A stretch of DNA of 33,730 nucleotides from Rubripirellula sp. (GTDB taxonomy: Bacteria; Planctomycetota; Planctomycetia; Pirellulales; Pirellulaceae). The stretch is from NCBI GenBank assembly GCA_012270065.1, contig JAAXJB010000046.1, forward strand, positions 25,826-59,555, read 5' to 3'. A program made the position numbers and the translations under genes. Positions 1-8,305 of the stretch are shown here, in pieces. Every line of letters starts with the position of its first letter. Position 1 is the first letter of the stretch. The notes under the pieces are model-generated. The model saw nothing but the letters and a program-made list of their open reading frames with translations, made no database searches and was not told where the DNA came from.

Positions 1-56
1 CTCGGGCTTTCCTACTCGGGCTTTCCTACTCGGGCTTTCCTACTCGGGCTTTCCTA
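1..56. repeat. 14-bp tandem repeat, four copies, at window edge
   Basis: Four perfect head-to-tail copies of the unit CTCGGGCTTTCCTA (1-14, 15-28, 29-42, 43-56). The array is cut by the left edge, so the true copy number is unknown. The last copy contains the TAG stop codon of the sulfatase on the minus strand (bases 54-56), so the array lies directly behind that gene and each copy repeats the stop trinucleotide. Because 14 is not a multiple of three, the stop recurs in all three frames across the array. This looks like a minisatellite; no function is visible. Confidence 0.9.
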
Positions 57-1457
57 CTTGATAAAACTGGGGTGGGAAGCGTTGATCAGGCGTTTGCCGG
101 TATTTCGATCAAAGCCATCAGGTGTCAAACGGTCCTCTCCCGGAAACTCATCTTCGGTTTGTTCCTGCCACAGTTTCAACTGGTCACGCATCACCTGCAG
201 TTGAGCGGAATATTGCGGAAGTGTCGCAAGATTCACCAGACAATGCGGATCCTGAACCACATCATAAAGAAACTCCTCAGCCCGGGGCGTCTCAAAACAC
301 CCCTGCTGTGCCAGTGTCAAAGTTCCTGCTTTCTGCATTTCGATCATGACCTGATAAGTAGGGCTGTTCACAGCATCTGCTGGGGGTGTACCCGCGATTC
401 CGGGTAGCCAATTCCGCACGTAGCAAAAACCCTCGCTATGAACAGCACGTTCAAAAGCCCGGTAGTCATGCCAATTGTGTTCGGCAAAGGCATATTTTCG
501 AATCATCACTTCAGGATCGGAAAGCATTGGCACAAAGCTCTTGCCCTGGAAACTGGCCAAGGGCGGGATTCCAGCCAATTCCAGAATCGTCGGTGCAATG
601 TCAATGGTGCTGACAACATGGGTTGCGACCTGACCAGCAGCCACCTGTTTTGGATAACGGACAATGAAGGGGGTACGGACTCCGGGAACATGAACGCGCG
701 TCTTGCAATGGGGAAATGGGCGTCCATTATCACTGATCACAAGTACGAAAGTATTCTCATCAAGCCCTTGTACGCCAAGTTCGTCGAGGACCATTCCGAT
801 GTGTTCGTCAAAACGGCTCACCTCGTCGTAATACAATGCCAAATCCTCGCGAACCCGTGACACGTCGGGGAAGAAAGGAGGAACAACAACTCTGCCGGGA
901 TCATGAGGTGGGTTGACTGCGCCGGGGCGATAACCTCGGTGCGGATCGCTGTGGGCAGCCCACAAGAAAAACGGTTTTTCAGCCGGTCGTTCTTTCAAAG
1001 CCTTGACCCATGCTTTGCCCATTGCCGCAGGTTTGGAGCCCTGGCGATAGTTGACTTGATCCGCCACCGCGTTCCCCAAATGCCACTTTCCGACAGCTGC
1101 TGTCCAGTAACCGGCTTCCATGAGTGGCTTTGTCAACATCCTTTGCTGCCCTGGCAGCGGCAGGTGCAATTCACCCGCACCCGTTGAGTGTGGATACCTT
1201 CCTGTCAGCATCGAACAGCGACTCGGACTGCACGAGGAGCACGTCAGGTAAGCTCGATCAAATCGCATTCCCTCGGCAGCCAGGCGATCCATATTTGGCG
1301 TACGGATGGCGGCGTTGCCATAAGCACCAGAGTCATCCCATGCCATGTCATCCGCAACAAAGACGACAAAATTTGGCCTTTCGCCACCAAGTGCCTCGAA
1401 ATTGAAACAGCTGACCGAGCAGAACACCAGCCAATGGAACGCAAACAGACGAAACAT
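54..1457 (-). CDS. Secreted formylglycine-dependent sulfatase
   Basis: A hydrolase of sulfate esters, or N-sulfates, exported from the cytoplasm. Residues 1-25 form a signal peptide. The N-terminal metal pair is Asp36-Asp37. The sulfatase signature Cys-Ser-Pro-Ser-Arg is at 76-80, where Cys76 would be converted to formylglycine. A GKWHLG motif follows near residue 120, and a SDNG motif carries the other metal ligands. The 467-residue length is usual for planctomycete type I sulfatases. The overall pattern resembles N-sulfoglucosamine sulfohydrolase-like members, but the substrate cannot be read from sequence. I chose the ATG at 1457 over the TTG at 1460 because AAGGTGA lies seven bases upstream. 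The stop codon falls inside a 14-bp tandem repeat. Planctomycetes carry many such genes for degrading algal sulfated polysaccharides (family knowledge). Confidence 0.93.
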   Translation of the reverse strand: MFRLFAFHWLVFCSVSCFNFEALGGERPNFVVFVADDMAWDDSGAYGNAAIRTPNMDRLAAEGMRFDRAYLTCSSCSPSRCSMLTGRYPHSTGAGELHLPLPGQQRMLTKPLMEAGYWTAAVGKWHLGNAVADQVNYRQGSKPAAMGKAWVKALKERPAEKPFFLWAAHSDPHRGYRPGAVNPPHDPGRVVVPPFFPDVSRVREDLALYYDEVSRFDEHIGMVLDELGVQGLDENTFVLVISDNGRPFPHCKTRVHVPGVRTPFIVRYPKQVAAGQVATHVVSTIDIAPTILELAGIPPLASFQGKSFVPMLSDPEVMIRKYAFAEHNWHDYRAFERAVHSEGFCYVRNWLPGIAGTPPADAVNSPTYQVMIEMQKAGTLTLAQQGCFETPRAEEFLYDVVQDPHCLVNLATLPQYSAQLQVMRDQLKLWQEQTEDEFPGEDRLTPDGFDRNTGKRLINASHPSFIK

Positions 1458-1874
1458 CAAACAGTCACCTTCGCAACAGAGTTCAACTCAAACAGAGCAC
1501 ATCATCCTTCCAGATCCATCCTCTCAAGCCTCAAGTACAAGATGACAAGCATCATGGCCCCATGACACCCACAAGACATGAGACCGACAGTCCGCATCAG
1601 ATCTGAATATCTGACGCCATTGTGATGCATGAACCGGAAGGGAGCAATGAACCGTGCGTTCCCGCTTCGTGAACATCTTGCGGTGGCCAAACGCCTTGCA
1701 TCAGGTCAGGCATTGGTTTGTTTTTACTGTCCTGGGACGAACTGCCCGATGCTTCCCCAAGCCGGGGAACGACTGCAATTCAGAATACAAAGAAAAACGG
1801 CGACGTGTTTCCACGTCGCCGCGCTGTTTTTCGGCATCACCAATCTTCAAGACTGGTCAAGAATCAGGCAGCCA
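1458..1874. other. Intergenic stretch between EF-G and sulfatase genes
   Basis: A 417-base non-coding stretch. It holds the EF-G terminator hairpin near 1793-1821 and, at its left end, the sulfatase ribosome binding site. I see no convincing gene, RNA or promoter consensus in the remaining sequence. The open frames crossing it belong to no family I recognise. Confidence 0.6.
1793..1821 (-). terminator. Intrinsic terminator of the EF-G gene
   Basis: On the minus strand a perfect 10-bp stem CGGCGACGTG/CACGTCGCCG (1812-1821 and 1798-1807) closes a GAAA tetraloop and is followed at once by TTTTT (bases 1797-1793). It begins about 54 bases after the EF-G stop codon. Stem, GNRA loop and U-tract fit a Rho-independent terminator very well. 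Confidence 0.9.
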
Positions 1875-3962
1875 CTACTTGCTTCCAACCAGTTGCTGCT
1901 GTTTCTTCTCTTCGATGATTTCTTCCTGAATGTTGGACGGAACCTGTCGGTAAGTCGCCAGTTCCATGGTGAACGTTCCCTGCCCCTGCGTCAAACTGCG
2001 GAGGTCCGTGGCATAACCAAAGGTTTCAGCCAGAGGCACTTCGGCCTTGATCACACTCACCTGTTCGACAATGTCGTTGCTGGTCATGATTCCGCGGCGC
2101 CGAATCACATCACCGACCACAGTCCCCTGGAAATCTTCAGGGCACTCAATTTCGATGTTCATGATTGGCTCAAGCAATTTCGGTCCAGCTTTCTTGAAGT
2201 ACTCACGGAAGCAACCCTGAGCCGCGGTGTAGAAAGCTTTTTCCGAAGAGTCCACTTCGTGGAAACTTCCATCATCCAGTGTGATCCGTGTGCCGACCAC
2301 GGGATATTCCGCGATTGGGCCTTTGCCAAGACTGTCACGAAATCCTTTTTCAACCGCTGGGATGTACTGTTTTGGAATTCGACCACCAACAATGTTTTCT
2401 TCGAACTCGAAGCTGTCTTCGCTGTCCGACTCGATGGGAGAGAGAGTACCCTTGATATGAGCGAACTGACCCGAACCACCCGACTGTTTCTTGTGCTTGT
2501 AGTCGTAATTGATCTCTTTGGTAGGACTTTCGCGGTAGCTGACTTTGGGAGCCCCCACTTCGATTTCAACGCCATATTCACGGCGAATCCGTTCGATGTA
2601 GACTTCGAGATGAAGTTCGCCCATGCCGCTGATCAGGATTTCATTGGTTTCCTCATCAGTGAAGACACGGAAGGTTGGGTCTTCCTTGCGGAAACGCTGC
2701 AGGGCTTTGCCCATCTTGTCCCCATCACTACGACTCTTGGGTGCAACAGCGATCTTGATGACCGGATCAGGAACAAACATGCTCTCAAGCGTGCAGGCGT
2801 CCCTTTCCATTCCGTAGGTATCACCACTGGCTGAATCGATACCCATGACCGCGATGATGTCTCCAGCGGAGGCAGTATCGACCTCTTCCCGCTTATCACT
2901 GTGCATCCGCACGATTCGGCTGAAGCGTTCTTTTCTTCCCGTACGCTGATTGACGTAAGAACCACCTTTTTCGATGGATCCCTGATAGATCCGCATGAAA
3001 GTCAATTGTCCAAAAGGATCATCAACGATTTTGAACGCCATGCCGACGAAGTCTTTTTCCGGATCTGGTTTCAGCTCAACCTTTTCCTCTTCATTCTTTG
3101 GATTGCGACCATAGATTTCGCGATCCAGAGGGCTGGGCAAATACCGGATCACGGCATCCAACATTGGCTGAACGCCTTTGTTTTTGAATGCAGTCCCCAT
3201 GTAGACAGGTGTCGCACCAGCGAGCACGGCATCACGGGTGACGTTGTAGATCAGATCTTTCGGAATTTCCTCTTCACTGAGCAACATTTCCATCATCTCA
3301 TCACTGTACATCGACAGTGCTTCGAGCATTTTCCCACGTCGGTCTTCAGCTTCGTCCTGAAGATCGGCAGGAATCGGCCCTTCGACGACTTCTTCACCTT
3401 CCTCACCAGCATGCGTCAAAGCGACCATTTCAATCAGGTCGACAACACCCTGGAAGTTGTCTTCGGCACCGATTGGGATCTGCATCATGAATGCGTCAGC
3501 GCCGAGTTTGTCACGCAGTTGCTCGACAACGCGGTAAGGATTGGCACCGGTTCGATCCATTTTGTTGATGAACGCCAGACGCGGCACCTGATATCGCTTC
3601 ATCTGCCGGTCCACGGTGATGGACTGACTCTGCACGCCACCGACACTGCATAGAACCAGAACGGCTCCATCAAGAACACGAAGACTACGCTCAACCTCAA
3701 CGGTGAAGTCAACGTGGCCGGGAGTGTCGATCAAATTGATCGGATGATCTTTGTAGGTCACACTCGTGGCGGCACTGGTGATGGTGATACCACGCTCGCG
3801 CTCGAGTTCCATGTGGTCCATCGTGGCGCCATCGCCGTCTCCACGAACCTCTTCGATCTTGTGAATCCGCCCGGTGTAGTAAAGGATGCGCTCGCTCAAG
3901 GTTGTTTTGCCTGAGTCGATGTGGGCGCTAATCCCGATGTTTCTAAGTTTATCCAGATTCAT
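1875..3962 (-). CDS. fusA: Translation elongation factor G, spd/mitochondrial EFG1-like
   Basis: A GTPase that moves tRNA and mRNA on the ribosome after peptide-bond formation. The 695-residue product has the full set of EF-G G-motifs: AHIDSGKTT (G1) near residue 13, RGITI (G2), DTPGH (G3), NKMD (G4), then domains II-V. The stretch after the first G motif, with [18 protein letters not shown], matches the subfamily shared by spirochaetes, planctomycetes, deltaproteobacteria and mitochondrial EFG1 rather than canonical EF-G. I chose the ATG at 3962 because AGGTGA precedes it and the protein then starts in the usual [10 protein letters not shown] context; the open frame extends 61 codons further upstream with no homology. 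It is not linked to rpsL, rpsG or tuf, unlike str-operon fusA. A strong hairpin terminator follows. Confidence 0.95.
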   Translation of the reverse strand: MNLDKLRNIGISAHIDSGKTTLSERILYYTGRIHKIEEVRGDGDGATMDHMELERERGITITSAATSVTYKDHPINLIDTPGHVDFTVEVERSLRVLDGAVLVLCSVGGVQSQSITVDRQMKRYQVPRLAFINKMDRTGANPYRVVEQLRDKLGADAFMMQIPIGAEDNFQGVVDLIEMVALTHAGEEGEEVVEGPIPADLQDEAEDRRGKMLEALSMYSDEMMEMLLSEEEIPKDLIYNVTRDAVLAGATPVYMGTAFKNKGVQPMLDAVIRYLPSPLDREIYGRNPKNEEEKVELKPDPEKDFVGMAFKIVDDPFGQLTFMRIYQGSIEKGGSYVNQRTGRKERFSRIVRMHSDKREEVDTASAGDIIAVMGIDSASGDTYGMERDACTLESMFVPDPVIKIAVAPKSRSDGDKMGKALQRFRKEDPTFRVFTDEETNEILISGMGELHLEVYIERIRREYGVEIEVGAPKVSYRESPTKEINYDYKHKKQSGGSGQFAHIKGTLSPIESDSEDSFEFEENIVGGRIPKQYIPAVEKGFRDSLGKGPIAEYPVVGTRITLDDGSFHEVDSSEKAFYTAAQGCFREYFKKAGPKLLEPIMNIEIECPEDFQGTVVGDVIRRRGIMTSNDIVEQVSVIKAEVPLAETFGYATDLRSLTQGQGTFTMELATYRQVPSNIQEEIIEEKKQQQLVGSK

Positions 3963-4815
3963 GACTTTCACCTGAACAGGGCACTCCAGTTTCAACTTCG
4001 ATGGTATCACGACAATGAAATCGCGTCGCTTGCCAAATTCGATGCGTTGCTGAGGGAGATCCCGGTTTTGTTTGGGCGCTGGTGCGCGCCGCTGGTTAAT
4101 GGACTGCTTTTCTAATACACGCTGTAGTCGTGAGGCCTGCATCACAGCGGTTTGTAACCTGTCTGACGATCCAGTTCGAACAGGACACGATTGGCAGATC
4201 TTTCATACCGCCTGCACCGATACCGCTGATCATTGCAATTTTGCTCGCTGCAATTTTGCTCGCTGAGATTTTGCTCACTGCGATTTTGATCAATGCGATT
4301 TCCGATGGCAGCAGATACCGCACGCGGTTTCCGCCCGGTGTGAATCGATTGCCTCGATTGCCCTGCACCTGTCCCGCAACGGAGCCTCAATTGTGCCAGA
4401 AGTCACTTAAGCACCTCTGACCGGGACGTTTGCAACATGACGCCTGCAGAACAGGAAGAGAGCAAAATCTCAGCATATTCCGCATGCGACGACCGATGAA
4501 ATGGGCCAGTCGAAGACTGGACGGGGACCGGCCTCAGACTGCCCTGAAACCACTACCCAGCGTCTACCCATCGACAAAAAAATCCCATCCATCGCTGCAT
4601 TTGGGAAATATGGCAAAGGTTTTTGGTTCGCGAAAGGGCAAATCTTGATCCAATTTCCCCTTGCGACCAAGTTTCCGCGGGGACATACTCTCCCCTCGGC
4701 ATCGCAATCCCGATCGAGTTGGGATGTGGCGGTGCCCTGATGACGTTTTTATGGCGAGTCGATAAATCACGATTATCGGCCGTTTAGACCGTTCGCCTCT
4801 GAATTTGAGACAACC
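3963..4815. other. 853-base gene-free stretch between fusA and rpsR
   Basis: No credible protein-coding gene is visible. It holds the EF-G leader, a 15-bp minisatellite at 4235-4294, a 15-bp inverted match between 4262-4276 and 4460-4474, and near 4760-4778 a small inverted repeat (CGATAA/TTATCG) about 40 bases before the S18 start. In one plus-strand frame the minisatellite would read as an aliphatic five-residue repeat, but the surrounding frame shows no family. The stretch separates divergently oriented genes, so it should contain the promoters of both fusA and rpsR; I could not place them. Confidence 0.6.
4235..4294. repeat. 15-bp minisatellite, four copies
   Basis: Two identical units GCAATTTTGCTCGCT (4235-4249, 4250-4264) are followed by two diverged units (4265-4279 GAGATTTTGCTCACT, 4280-4294 GCGATTTTGATCAAT) and a further partial unit. 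Divergence rises toward the right end, as expected for an ageing slipped-strand array. The 15-bp period would encode a five-residue repeat in every frame. Confidence 0.85.
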
Positions 4816-5094
4816 ATGCCCCCAAGACCAATGAGCACGCGTAGCCGTGCCCGCAAACGCTCCCGAGTTCGCTCCCGCACACGCAAGAAAGATCCGATTT
4901 TCGTCGATGGTCAGCGTCCTCGGCCCATGTACGTCGATTACAAGGACGTCGAACTCCTGAAGAAAATGGTCAATCGTCAAGGACGGATCGTGGGTCGTCG
5001 GAAAAGCGGTTGTACCGCTGCCAGCCAGCATGCAGTTACCGCAGCCGTCAAGCGAGCTCGGTTCATGGCACTGCTGCCTTTCGTTGGAGAGTAA
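4816..5094 (+). CDS. rpsR: 30S ribosomal protein bS18
   Basis: A small-subunit ribosomal protein on the platform next to S6 and the mRNA exit region. The 92-residue product has a basic Arg/Lys-rich N-terminal tail (about residues 1-25) followed by the S18 core, with DYKD, the GRI-GRR segment near residues 56-61, and a C-terminal [12 protein letters not shown] helix that binds 16S rRNA. An alternative ATG lies five codons downstream (4831); I kept 4816. The gene stands alone here: rpsF, ssb and rplI, its usual partners, are absent from the neighbourhood. A plausible terminator follows at 5124-5177. Confidence 0.93.
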   Translation: MPPRPMSTRSRARKRSRVRSRTRKKDPIFVDGQRPRPMYVDYKDVELLKKMVNRQGRIVGRRKSGCTAASQHAVTAAVKRARFMALLPFVGE

Positions 5095-5123
5095 CATCCC
5101 AGCAGGCCCCATAGTCGCGCCCT

Positions 5124-5177
5124 GACCGATGATTCTGCAGAAGAATCTGCTCCCTGGGCTGGTCGACTTTCTTTTTT
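5124..5177 (+). terminator. Possible terminator of rpsR
   Basis: Thirty bases after the S18 stop, an inner hairpin GATTCT/AGAATC (5131-5136, 5142-5147) lies inside a weak GACC/GGTC outer pair (5124-5127, 5161-5164). A T-rich run (5168-5177) follows. The position and T-run favour termination, but the stem is imperfect with a large unpaired part. Confidence 0.4.
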
Positions 5178-5280
5178 AAGGCTCTTCAACTGAAAAAAGT
5201 GGCTCGCTGTCAGCCTTGGCATTCGTCAGGGCTGACCATCGCTCCGCGGGTATCACCAGCCTCAAACACTGCCATGCCGA

Positions 5281-5294
5281 TGGGGCATGCCCCA
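5281..5294. promoter_or_regulatory. 14-bp perfect palindrome, possible protein-binding site
   Basis: TGGGGCATGCCCCA is identical to its reverse complement. A nearby CATGCC (5273-5278) offers an alternative pairing with its GGCATG half. It has no spacer loop, so as DNA it fits a dimer-binding site better than an RNA hairpin. No gene start is close: the nearest downstream start is about 500 bases away. Confidence 0.3.
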
Positions 5295-5482
5295 CCGCTA
5301 ACGGCAGGACTGGTTGATTGGTCACCGCCAAACCGCCGCTGGGTTTCCAGTTTTTCGGTGCATCTGTCGTGTTTCATCTGCATTGGCACATCCTGGCGGT
5401 GGAAAACGGAGCAACGGTGTTCTGGAATGGCAGAGTGCCCGCGCGGCGTAACTGATCCTGTTTTGGTGAATCACGGACCAAT

Positions 5483-5512
5483 CTGTAATCCAGTGAACTG
5501 TAATCCAGTGAA
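5483..5512. repeat. 15-bp tandem duplication
   Basis: CTGTAATCCAGTGAA occurs twice in exact tandem (5483-5497 and 5498-5512). It lies in non-coding sequence. No function is evident. Confidence 0.85.
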
Positions 5513-5796
5513 CCATGAACAAGGTTGATTCGGAGAATTTTGGTTCGATTACACAGGGGTTGCGAAGACATCCGTCGACCTTGAACGAGCCGCCAACAAA
5601 CAGGCGTGGCGTGATCGAGTAAACTGCCTGTACTGCGGATGAGTCAGAACGCAACTCAGGCAATCTCTGGAATTGTTCCTGTGTAACAGTGACCTGCCTT
5701 GGGATTTTGCCCTCGTTTTGTGGGCTTCCCAGCCGGGCTGCAATCCTCCTTTCTTGAGCCGAATTCAACTATCCAAAGCCGAGACCAAGCACTGCC

Positions 5797-6249
5797 ATGA
5801 CCTTCTCCCTTGATCGTCGGATTGAATTTCGAGACACAGACGCTGCTGGAATCGTGCACTTTTCGGCTTTTTTCCCGATGATGGAGGCCGCTGAGCACGC
5901 CCTGCTACGCTCTTTGGGGATCCCCGTTCTGCCTGCATCGGCGACGCAACTGCCCGATGGAACGGAGCTGCCGCCGGTGACTTGGCCGAGAATCGCAGCA
6001 AATTGCCAGTATTGCGAGGCAGCCAGATTCGACGACGTGCTGCGGATCGAAGTCAAGGTTCTACGAATTGGCAATACGAGCGTCGAATACCAATGCCGTT
6101 TCCTGCGGGACGACGATTTGATCGCAGAGGGAACGGTCACCGCGGTTTGCTGCTACCTGAGCCAGGACTCCGGTCCGGACTCCAAGCGGCATCTCACCAA
6201 GACGCGGGTTCCAGATTCGATAAGAAAGCTGCTTGCCCAGCACCAATGA
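5797..6249 (+). CDS. Acyl-CoA thioesterase, 4-hydroxybenzoyl-CoA thioesterase/YbgC type
   Basis: A hotdog-fold enzyme that hydrolyses acyl-CoA thioesters in the cytoplasm. The 150-residue length is typical of the single-domain YbgC/FcbC group. The N-terminal signature RDTDAAGIVHF (residues 12-22) places Asp15 where the catalytic aspartate of 4-hydroxybenzoyl-CoA thioesterase lies, and the following helix (FFPMMEAAEHALL) matches the central hotdog helix. The substrate is not readable; short-chain or aromatic acyl-CoA are the family's usual range. It starts at an ATG after a long non-coding stretch and is followed by the ABC-2 permease on the same strand, about 220 bases on, so linkage to transport is only positional. 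Confidence 0.85.
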   Translation: MTFSLDRRIEFRDTDAAGIVHFSAFFPMMEAAEHALLRSLGIPVLPASATQLPDGTELPPVTWPRIAANCQYCEAARFDDVLRIEVKVLRIGNTSVEYQCRFLRDDDLIAEGTVTAVCCYLSQDSGPDSKRHLTKTRVPDSIRKLLAQHQ

Positions 6250-6473
6250 TGGCAAACCTTTTTACGGTTGCTTGCGTAGCAGACCTATTCAAGGTGTACG
6301 GATTCCGACTTTTCGGGTGAAAAGTGCGTCTTGACCCCATGATTTCCGGGCGTTTGACGGCCTGGTGCCTGATTCCCCGTCTTCTCTTTATCCATGTTGA
6401 GTGTCTCGGAATGACGTCTTGCCTCGCTGAATTTACGGTCGAATCTACCGAAATGTTGTCCGTTTTCGGATTC

Positions 6474-8198
6474 ATGGACCAGGGATTGCTCCTCGGTCAG
6501 GCACTCAAGTGGCTTCCAACCTGGCTCACTCCGTTGTGGCTGATCGGTGTGGGGCTTGGAATCGGAGCGATCGCGTCGGCGGCTGTTTTTGGCATTTTGG
6601 CACTCGCGTCCTTTGTTCCGGGCATCGGGACTCTGGCAGACTCATCCAAACGAGGCATCACAGCCTCATTGATCCTTGGCGGTCTCTTTGCCATTGGATT
6701 GTCCGCGATCTATGTTCCGCGTGCCGCAGATTACGGAGAGACGTTGTTTCTGCCGCTGTTCTGCATTGGTGTCATCCTCGGGTTTGGAGTTGTCTATGGC
6801 GCTTGGCACCGCACACGGGCTGAGTGGCTCCAGATTCTCAGTGAGGGAATCGTTCCCTATCTGCTTTCGATTGCGGGTGTTTTTGTCGTGATCGCTGCTG
6901 TGGCAACACCGATGCTCACCGATCCGATGTCGTTCATTGAAGCCATTCCGCAGGTGAATCTGGTAGGTGACGGGACAGTACGCTCCGTGGTGACGATTCC
7001 GGGCAACAGCGCTGATACCGAAGTTGACCTGGCTCCATTCACGCCAGCGAATATCAACTACAACCTTCGGTCGGCATCAGAGTTGATCATCGAAAGCGAC
7101 CGCACCATCCTGATCGCTGATGCTGCAGACTCTGCCAACTTTGATTCGGCCCCGACTCGAGTCAATGCGGGTGAGAAACTTGAATTTCGCTCTGAGAACC
7201 GCGATGCTCCACCTGTTCCCGGTGACCCGTCGCTACTTCATATCCAGAACCGTGAACTCGACGATGCGACGGTGGAATTCACCTTCAAATACGTCCCTCT
7301 GGTACCCCAGGCATCCTCGATACTGCTGCTTGCCATCCTGTTCTTTCTGACGACGACGGCGATCATGGTGTTCCGGCAGGCAGCACCTCGTGTATGGGCA
7401 CTGGCTCTGTCGACCGCGAAGAACGAAATGGCTCAGCCGCTTTACCTGTTGCTTCTCACAATCGGCCTGGTCGGTGTGCTTCTGTTTGCCATCTATCCAT
7501 TCAACACGCTGGGTGACGACATCCGCCTGCTGAAAGACAGCGGTGTGACATTGATCATGATTCTTTGCATGCTGCAAGCAGTGTGGAGTGCTGGCACGAG
7601 CGTGAGTGACGAAATCGAAGGACGAACAGCTTTGACCGTTCTCAGCAAACCGGTAAGCCGCCGCTCATTCATTCTCGGAAAGTATGCGGGGATCATGCTT
7701 TCGGTGCTGGTGTTGTTCCTGATCATTGCCTCCGTCCTGCTGGTCGTGATCAGCTACAAGCCCATTTACGATGCTCGCGAGACCAGTCGTGGTGACACGA
7801 CTTGGCAGGAAAGTCACGAAGAAGTGATGACCACGGTACCCGTTCTTGGTCTGTACTTCATGGAGACGATGGCCATCGGTGCGGTAGCAGTCGCTTTGGC
7901 CACAAGACTGCCTCTGCTTGCGAATTTCATTACATGCTTTGTGATCTATGTGATCGGAAACCTGACTTCCCCTCTGGTCGCGTCGACGGAGGGGAATAAT
8001 GAGCTGGTCGGATTTGTCGGCAAATTAATAGCGGTGGTGGTTCCCAACCTCAATATTTTCAACGTTCAATCGGCCGTAGATGCCGGAAATCAGATTCCGG
8101 TTCTCTACTTGGCTGGTGCCTTCAATTACCTTGTATGTTTCACGATCGCAATCTGGATGCTTGCGATGCTACTGTTTGACGACCGAGACTTGGCTTGA
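6474..8198 (+). CDS. ABC-2-type transporter permease with extracytoplasmic domain
   Basis: An integral membrane protein. Several N-terminal membrane segments are followed by a soluble, beta-rich, presumably extracytoplasmic region (roughly residues 155-275), then six or so more segments. The C-terminal half has the ABC-2 permease pattern: a cytoplasmic SDEIEGRTALTVLSKPVSR segment before the next membrane helix, as in NosY/ABC-2 families where it contacts the ATPase. No intact ATPase gene lies beside it; the next gene downstream encodes an ABC protein with dead motifs. The start is uncertain: the frame is open from a GTG at 6324, with ATGs at 6339, 6411, 6453 and 6474. I chose 6474 because the upstream codons look unlike the rest; no start has a strong ribosome binding site. 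Confidence 0.78.
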   Translation: MDQGLLLGQALKWLPTWLTPLWLIGVGLGIGAIASAAVFGILALASFVPGIGTLADSSKRGITASLILGGLFAIGLSAIYVPRAADYGETLFLPLFCIGVILGFGVVYGAWHRTRAEWLQILSEGIVPYLLSIAGVFVVIAAVATPMLTDPMSFIEAIPQVNLVGDGTVRSVVTIPGNSADTEVDLAPFTPANINYNLRSASELIIESDRTILIADAADSANFDSAPTRVNAGEKLEFRSENRDAPPVPGDPSLLHIQNRELDDATVEFTFKYVPLVPQASSILLLAILFFLTTTAIMVFRQAAPRVWALALSTAKNEMAQPLYLLLLTIGLVGVLLFAIYPFNTLGDDIRLLKDSGVTLIMILCMLQAVWSAGTSVSDEIEGRTALTVLSKPVSRRSFILGKYAGIMLSVLVLFLIIASVLLVVISYKPIYDARETSRGDTTWQESHEEVMTTVPVLGLYFMETMAIGAVAVALATRLPLLANFITCFVIYVIGNLTSPLVASTEGNNELVGFVGKLIAVVVPNLNIFNVQSAVDAGNQIPVLYLAGAFNYLVCFTIAIWMLAMLLFDDRDLA

Positions 8199-8216
8199 TT
8201 TGCGCGACCGAGACTT
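8180..8216. repeat. 12-bp direct repeat across the permease stop codon
   Basis: CGACCGAGACTT occurs at 8180-8191, inside the last codons of the permease gene, and again at 8205-8216 just after its stop, with a 25-base period. It looks like a small duplication at the gene end. Confidence 0.7.
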
Positions 8217-8305
8217 TGAACAGGAACGAGTGTTCGACTCGAAATCTTCCTGGCTGTTAGTCCAACCGTTGTCTGCTCCAACCCGATCTCTTTGAGGAGC
8301 TGACC

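Larger units (their letters stand above)
5095..5796. other. 702-base gene-free stretch
   Basis: The open frames crossing this stretch resemble no family I know and their composition is unlike the neighbouring proteins. It holds a probable rpsR terminator (5124-5177), a 14-bp perfect palindrome (5281-5294), and a 15-bp tandem duplication (5483-5512). It may carry a non-coding RNA or be the decayed remains of a gene; neither can be shown. Confidence 0.5.

Noticed and set aside
1629-2834. Long plus-strand open frame of about 400 codons
   Set aside because: It lies antisense to EF-G and has no family pattern; it is a shadow of the EF-G codons.
4096-4420. Open frames over the 15-bp minisatellite on both strands
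   Set aside because: Outside the repeat the predicted proteins show no domain, and no start or ribosome binding site stands out.
5178-5217. AAGGCT/AGCCTT arms as a second terminator
   Set aside because: Six-base arms with a 28-base loop and no T-run behind them are too weak.
5322-5768. 148-codon minus-strand open frame
   Set aside because: The composition is rich in Arg, Cys and Trp and unlike the neighbours, and the tandem duplication at 5483-5512 lies inside it; no family recognised.
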